Assembly: GCA_022225965.2 (NCBI GenBank)
Contig: JAKJXP020000053.1
Coordinates: forward strand, 124,001 to 188,000
Source of the DNA: Diatrype stigma
Taxonomy: Eukaryota > Ascomycota > Sordariomycetes > Xylariales > Diatrypaceae
Direction: 5' to 3'
Length of the DNA: 64,000 nucleotides
The translations under genes and the position numbers were made by a program. Position 1 is the first letter of the stretch, and every line of letters starts with the position of its first letter. Positions 59,553-64,000 of this stretch are shown in pieces. Below the pieces are notes generated by a model. The model was not told where the DNA came from. It ran no database searches and worked only from the letters and a program-made list of their open reading frames with translations.

Positions 59553-62500
59553 ATGGCTCCCATCACGGACTCAGAGGTAAGACACACCTTCAGCCAAGGG
59601 GTATCTGCGTTATCGCATTATGGCGATCTAACTTGACATCTATCCGTAGGAACTCAAGGCCAGCAAACGAAAGAGAGATGCCGAGGAACACAGCAAGAGG
59701 AAACGTGCGAAACGAGATCGTTTATCGGCGCAGCATGAAATAGCCAACGGACAGCCTGATTCAACCAACCCAAGCAATGCGCCGCCATTACAACAAGAGG
59801 GCATACCAGAAACTGCGACACCTTTAAAGAAGAAGAGGCAGAAGCAGAAGTCCAAGGGGGAGAAAACCGCTGGACCCAAGGATGCAGTCGCCAAATCTAC
59901 ACGTGCTCCTAGGAGTCAGCTACCGAGCTGGAAGGTCTCGCAGCCTATGGGAGGGAGAATGCTAGATATAGATCCGATCCTGACAGCCGACGAGAAACAC
60001 ATAATACTTCCATATAATACTTCTCTCCAAGTATACTCTTGCGCCGATTCCCTCCTCCTTCGGAATATCAAGCTACCGATATCCTCCGGGGCCGACTACC
60101 CAGAACACATCATCTCCATCAGTCTCTCCCCCTCGGACCCCCATTTGGTATGGGTAGCTTCGTCCTCAGGTCGGATTTGGCTCATAGATTGGACGACTGG
60201 CGATGGGTCGAATTCGCACCTGAGGGTGAAATGCGAGCTTCTCAGTGGCATGACGGTCGAGTCCATGGTTATTGGCAAAGAATCCCGAGACGTACCATTG
60301 GTCTGCATTGGCAAGGGACAGAACTGGAGCATCGTGGCTTGTGATGTACGGAATCTCGACCTCAAATCGACTAGGACCTTACTGTCACAGAAGACTCTTA
60401 TCCACAACATTCAGTCCGCAGAAAAAGGAAACACCCTGGTGGCATCAGCTGAGCGCAATGTTCTGCTGGGGTCTCTAAGGTCTCGAAATGTCACCTCTGT
60501 CGATCAGATCGACTACGAGTTTTTCTCGTTCGATTGCAGCGATGAAATCACATGTTTGGATATTCGGGCTACAGAACGCATCCATCTGAACCGAGCTTCA
60601 CAACGAAAGGAGGGAGACGATGCCGTTATTGACGTTGCCGTGGGCTGCGCGCGTGGCGCTGTGTTCTCTTACAACGACCTCTTGTCTCAACTCCGGGTTT
60701 TGCAGAACGCTAAGTCCCGTCATTTCTCTATTCAACCCCGAAAGTATCACTGGCATCGTAGAGCCGTCCATGCCGTGAAATGGTCGCGCGACGGTAAGCA
60801 TAAGCGCTGACTCGCTTACCACTTGAAAGCATTGCTAACTTGGATAGGTAACTATATTCTCTCTGGAGGCTCCGAGTCGACTTTGGTGTTATGGCAGCTG
60901 GACACAGGGAAACTGGACTTCTTACCTCACCTGTCTGCATCGATCGAGAACATCGTTGTCTCTGCTCGTGGATCGTCATACGCTCTACACCTAGATGACA
61001 ACTCCGCAATGGTTTTGTCTACAGCAGAAATGAAGCCAACAACGTATGTGGCTGGTGTTCAAACCTTGATCTCTCCCCAGCCGTTTTCCAAGGACGAGTT
61101 GGTTAGACGCGTTGGACAACAGTATACTAGTCGATTATTCAAGACACCTACAGCCATCAGCCCCTCGGACACGTCGCGGATTTCGTTCTGCGTCGGCAAT
61201 GGACAGCAGATTGGTTATTCTGGAAGCGGTCCTTCCACCCCCTTGATACAGACCCTAGACCTTAACACGATTCAGAGTATCTCAAAGCAAGCTCTGACGA
61301 GGACTAACCCCACTGATGTCAACATGACGACTAAAGGCCACCCCATAACGGAACCTCGCATCACCGAAATGGCTTATTCGCGGGATGGCCGCTGGCTCGC
61401 CACCGTCGATGAATGGCAACCTCCGCTGCGAGACGTGGATACACTGGAAGGAGCAGCTTCGGAGAGGCGGGAAGTCTACCTCAAGTTCTGGGCCGTCTCG
61501 CAGGAGGATCATTCTCTCGAGCTCATTTCCCGTATAAATGCCCCGCACTACTCCGGACAGAGCGAGCCTGTTCTCGATCTAGCTGCAGACCCCAGCGCGC
61601 ATCGGTTCGCCACGATTGGCAAGGACGGTGTTATTCGCCTATGGCAGACAGCTGTCCGAAAGCGGGACGGCATCGTAGTCAAGAGTCAGGCTGGGCTCCC
61701 GCTGCAGAGCTGGGTCTGCTCTCAGGCCATTCATCTCCGAGAGAAAGAAGCAACAGACGGGCCAGACATGGTTGCCGTTCGGTCCCCGCTACACGAATCG
61801 GGCGCCCTGAGCTTCTCAGAGGATGGCTCTACCTTAGTTTGCGCTTTCGGCGATGGCCAGGAGTCGATGGTTCACGTTATCGACGCCGAGTCCGGCAAGG
61901 TCCGCGCTTCTCTCAACGGTCTATGCCAGGGTGACATTCAAGGCGTCGGGCTGCTCTCCTCAAGCCTGATCATAGTCTCGGATGACCTCGTCGTGTACGA
62001 CCTGGTCCTCGATGAGCTCCGCTACGGCATTCAGCTCAGGGGCGGCAGCGGCGCCGGCGGCTCATCAGACGAGCAGCAGCAACAGCAGCAGCGGCCAACC
62101 GGCCCGTCGATCTTGACCCACCTCGCCCTGGATCACCAGACGGCGAGCTTCGCCGTGGCCATCGTGCGAAGGAAGCTCGAGTCCCTCTCGGTGCGCACCG
62201 AGCTCGCCGTCTTCAGGCCGGACCGGAGCGAGCCCGAGCTGGTCCGCGCGTTCGCCGACCCCATCACCGCCGTCGTCCCCTCGGTCGGCTCCAGCGGCTT
62301 CCTCGTCCTCGACGCCGCCGCCCAGCTGTGGTCCGTCGCACAGGGCACCGAGACCAGGTCCGCCTTCGCCCAGTCGCTGGCCGATCTCAACCTGCTCGGC
62401 CAAGAGGAACAACAGTCAGACAGAGAAGAGCGGGTCGGCGCTGCTGCTGTTGCTGGACATGTAGTAGAAGATACGTCTATAGCGCTCATCGAGGCAGACG

Positions 62501-62751
62501 GAGAAGAGGACGATGAGGCTATAAGCGACGACGATAGGATGGATGTTGATGTTCACACAGCGGCCGGTGGTGGTGATGGGGATGGTGATGAAGACGTCTA
62601 CCCGGCCGTCGTGCCGCCGCAGAAGCTCGCAGAGCTCTTCGATGCCGCCCCAGCGTTCGCCATGCCCCCCATCGAGGATATGTTCTACCAGGTTACCAAG
62701 CTGTTTTCTGCTGCGAATCCGACCCCAGCAATGGCGGCTGCCGCTAGGTGA
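59553..62751 (+). CDS. UTP17: U3 snoRNP / UTP-A complex WD40 protein Utp17 (Nan1, WDR75)
   Basis: Exons 59553-59576, 59650-60793 and 60848-62751 give 1023 residues. Introns are 73 bp (GTAAGA..GTAG) and 54 bp (GTAAGC, GCTAAC branch, TAG). The first exon codes only MAPITDSE and is supported by phase and by the basic stretch that follows. A Lys/Arg-rich N terminus (KRKRDAEE, KRKRAKRD, LKKKRQKQKSK) suggests nucleolar targeting. A WD40-type beta-propeller region follows, including SLSPSDPHLVWVASSSGRIWLIDW, here quoted as SGRIWLIDW, HAVKWSRDG, ILSGGSESTLVLWQL, AYSRDGRWLATVDEW-like and RFATIGKDGVIRLWQ blocks. An acidic linker (about residues 915-960) and a conserved tail (LAELFDAAPAFAMPPIEDMF) end the protein, as in Nan1/Utp17, which acts in early small-subunit pre-rRNA processing. 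It carries a short Gln run encoded near 62072. Confidence 0.92.
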
Positions 62752-63762
62752 ACGAACAGATTGCTGGGTGGGTGAACATCAAGGGGGAGGTGGGACGAGA
62801 TGAGATAAGATAAGATGGGAGTTCAAGCTGTGTGCTGTGTCTTTGAGCGGGTGGTCGGGTCACTACTGTAATTAGGTCGTCTGCTACTGATCAGGTCAAG
62901 CTAGAGTTATACCTACCAAAGTAGGTACGTAATTAGACGTCCTTTACTGTACTTGGAGTACATCAATCAGTGCATAGCTGACATGCCGTCCGCTCCCCTC
63001 TGCGTGCCTAATCACCAATGTCGGCCCATCCCATATAGACAAGATGAGGCTTAATAAGCTAAGGGGAAGGGGACAACTGAGAAAGTATAAAGCCATATTA
63101 TAGCAACGCAAGTACGAAATACCATGAGGCTACGTTTATAGACAGGCGGACAGCCTTTTTCGCCATGATGAGTTAGTTAATCACTATTTCCGTATGGCTA
63201 GTTCCATTATATTATGTGCTTGCCTTGCTCGTTGGCTTTCCCGTTTCAGGGTTTCAGGGAGCTCGTTATATACAACGCAGTTATATATACAAAGCCAAAG
63301 TTGAGCCTAGACAAGATCTACTATTTTGTCTGCTTCGCTCCATATTAGCCGAGTGCCTATTCACACACACACACGCACACACCCTATGAATAAGTATGAA
63401 AGGGGCGGAATATGATCTGCCAAGAACACGAGCGTCGAGCACCTACTTACGGCAACTTCCAACCAAGGCTCTTGGATACAGTATATATACACCTTCCTCC
63501 CACCTTCTCCATGCTTGGTGCTATATCGTGTGAGGATGTGTAATAGTGTCTTTTACTCGCATGTATAGTTATCTGGCCTGTGCCTCGCCCCCCTCCGCCT
63601 TATTGCTTATATGTACTTCAGTTGCCTTTTTGCCCAGTTGAATATGGACCCGATCTAGTGATTAGTATAATTCTGTATGCGCGTATATTACTTATATATA
63701 TATGCAAGTATGTACGTACGTGCGTGTGTGCGTGCATATGTATGTGTGTACGTCTGTCGGTA

Positions 63763-63782
63763 GTGTGTGTGTGTGTGTGTGT
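63763..63782. repeat. GT dinucleotide microsatellite
   Basis: Ten consecutive GT units follow a looser GTGTGC-rich stretch from about 63719. Confidence 0.9.
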
Positions 63783-63800
63783 AGTCTGGTGGATCACGAT

Positions 63801-63856
63801 CCTGCCCTACCCTGCCCTGCCCTGCCCTGCCCTGCCCTGCCCTGCCCCGTCCTGCC
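63801..63856. repeat. CCTGC pentamer tandem repeat
   Basis: About ten CCTGC units stand in a row, with one CCTAC variant near the start and a CCGT variant near the end. C occurs in runs of three, so the opposite strand is G-rich. Confidence 0.92.
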
Positions 63857-64000
63857 TGGCCCAGGTTAGTATAGGCAATTGCCGATTCCCATGACGCCTC
63901 GACGATGCAGTAGTTAACGGGGGCTCGTTCTATTTCCAGTTGGTTTCTTCCTGCAGGACGTCACGAGGCCTGTGTGCGTACAATCTATGCCTATACTTCC

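Larger units (their letters stand above)
62752..64000. other. Intergenic to the window edge
   Basis: About 1.25 kb after UTP17 with no supported gene. It has a GT microsatellite and a CCTGC minisatellite near the right end. Confidence 0.5.

Overview
The window is nuclear DNA of a filamentous ascomycete, most likely a Sordariomycete. The evidence is the gene content (Kin4-type kinase, Utp17/Nan1, Rpb10, CAP10/GT90 protein, AA1-like secreted protein), the short introns of about 50-130 bp with GT..CTAAY..AG signals, and two retrotransposon islands mutated by a RIP-like process. The genus cannot be read from the sequence.

Layout. 1-366: 5' end of an unknown minus-strand gene cut by the window edge. 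2635-3699: intronless UROD/MetE-like barrel protein. 4008-9682: full-length Ty3/Gypsy LTR element on the minus strand, heavily mutated. 11733-13229: intact two-exon aldehyde dehydrogenase standing between the two transposon islands. 13482-20417: full-length Ty1/Copia LTR element on the plus strand, also mutated, with a 27-bp tandem repeat inside pol. 20847-21582: small two-exon gene with a myristoylation-type N terminus. 22187-23968: three-exon short-chain dehydrogenase with a mitochondrial-type presequence and one extra base in its last exon. 23969-28742: gene-free stretch rich in CTACCTAGGTAG motifs. 28743 to about 32072: multi-exon polytopic membrane protein with a CAP10/GT90 domain. 33615-37232: Kin4/Frk1-like protein kinase. 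37233-49485: long gene-poor stretch with simple repeats, one pair of related degenerate repeats and a tRNA-Gly(UCC) gene at 45604-45684. 49486-49975: small secreted four-cysteine AA1-like protein. 51261-53767: seven-exon conserved protein of unknown function. 58546-58999: four-exon RPB10. 59553-62751: three-exon UTP17/NAN1, divergent from RPB10.

The genes do not form one pathway. The clearest functional pairing is the divergent RPB10/UTP17 pair, both serving transcription and ribosome production. No unmistakably new biological system was found. The observations most worth following are the MetE-like protein that keeps the His-x-Cys and distal Cys metal-site pattern, the frameshifted dehydrogenase, the two RIP-mutated elements with readable target duplications, the in-frame minisatellite in the Copia pol region, and the recurring palindromic intergenic motif. 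Exon boundaries were worked out by hand from splice signals, reading phase and protein-family continuity. Family names rest on motif recognition, without any database search.
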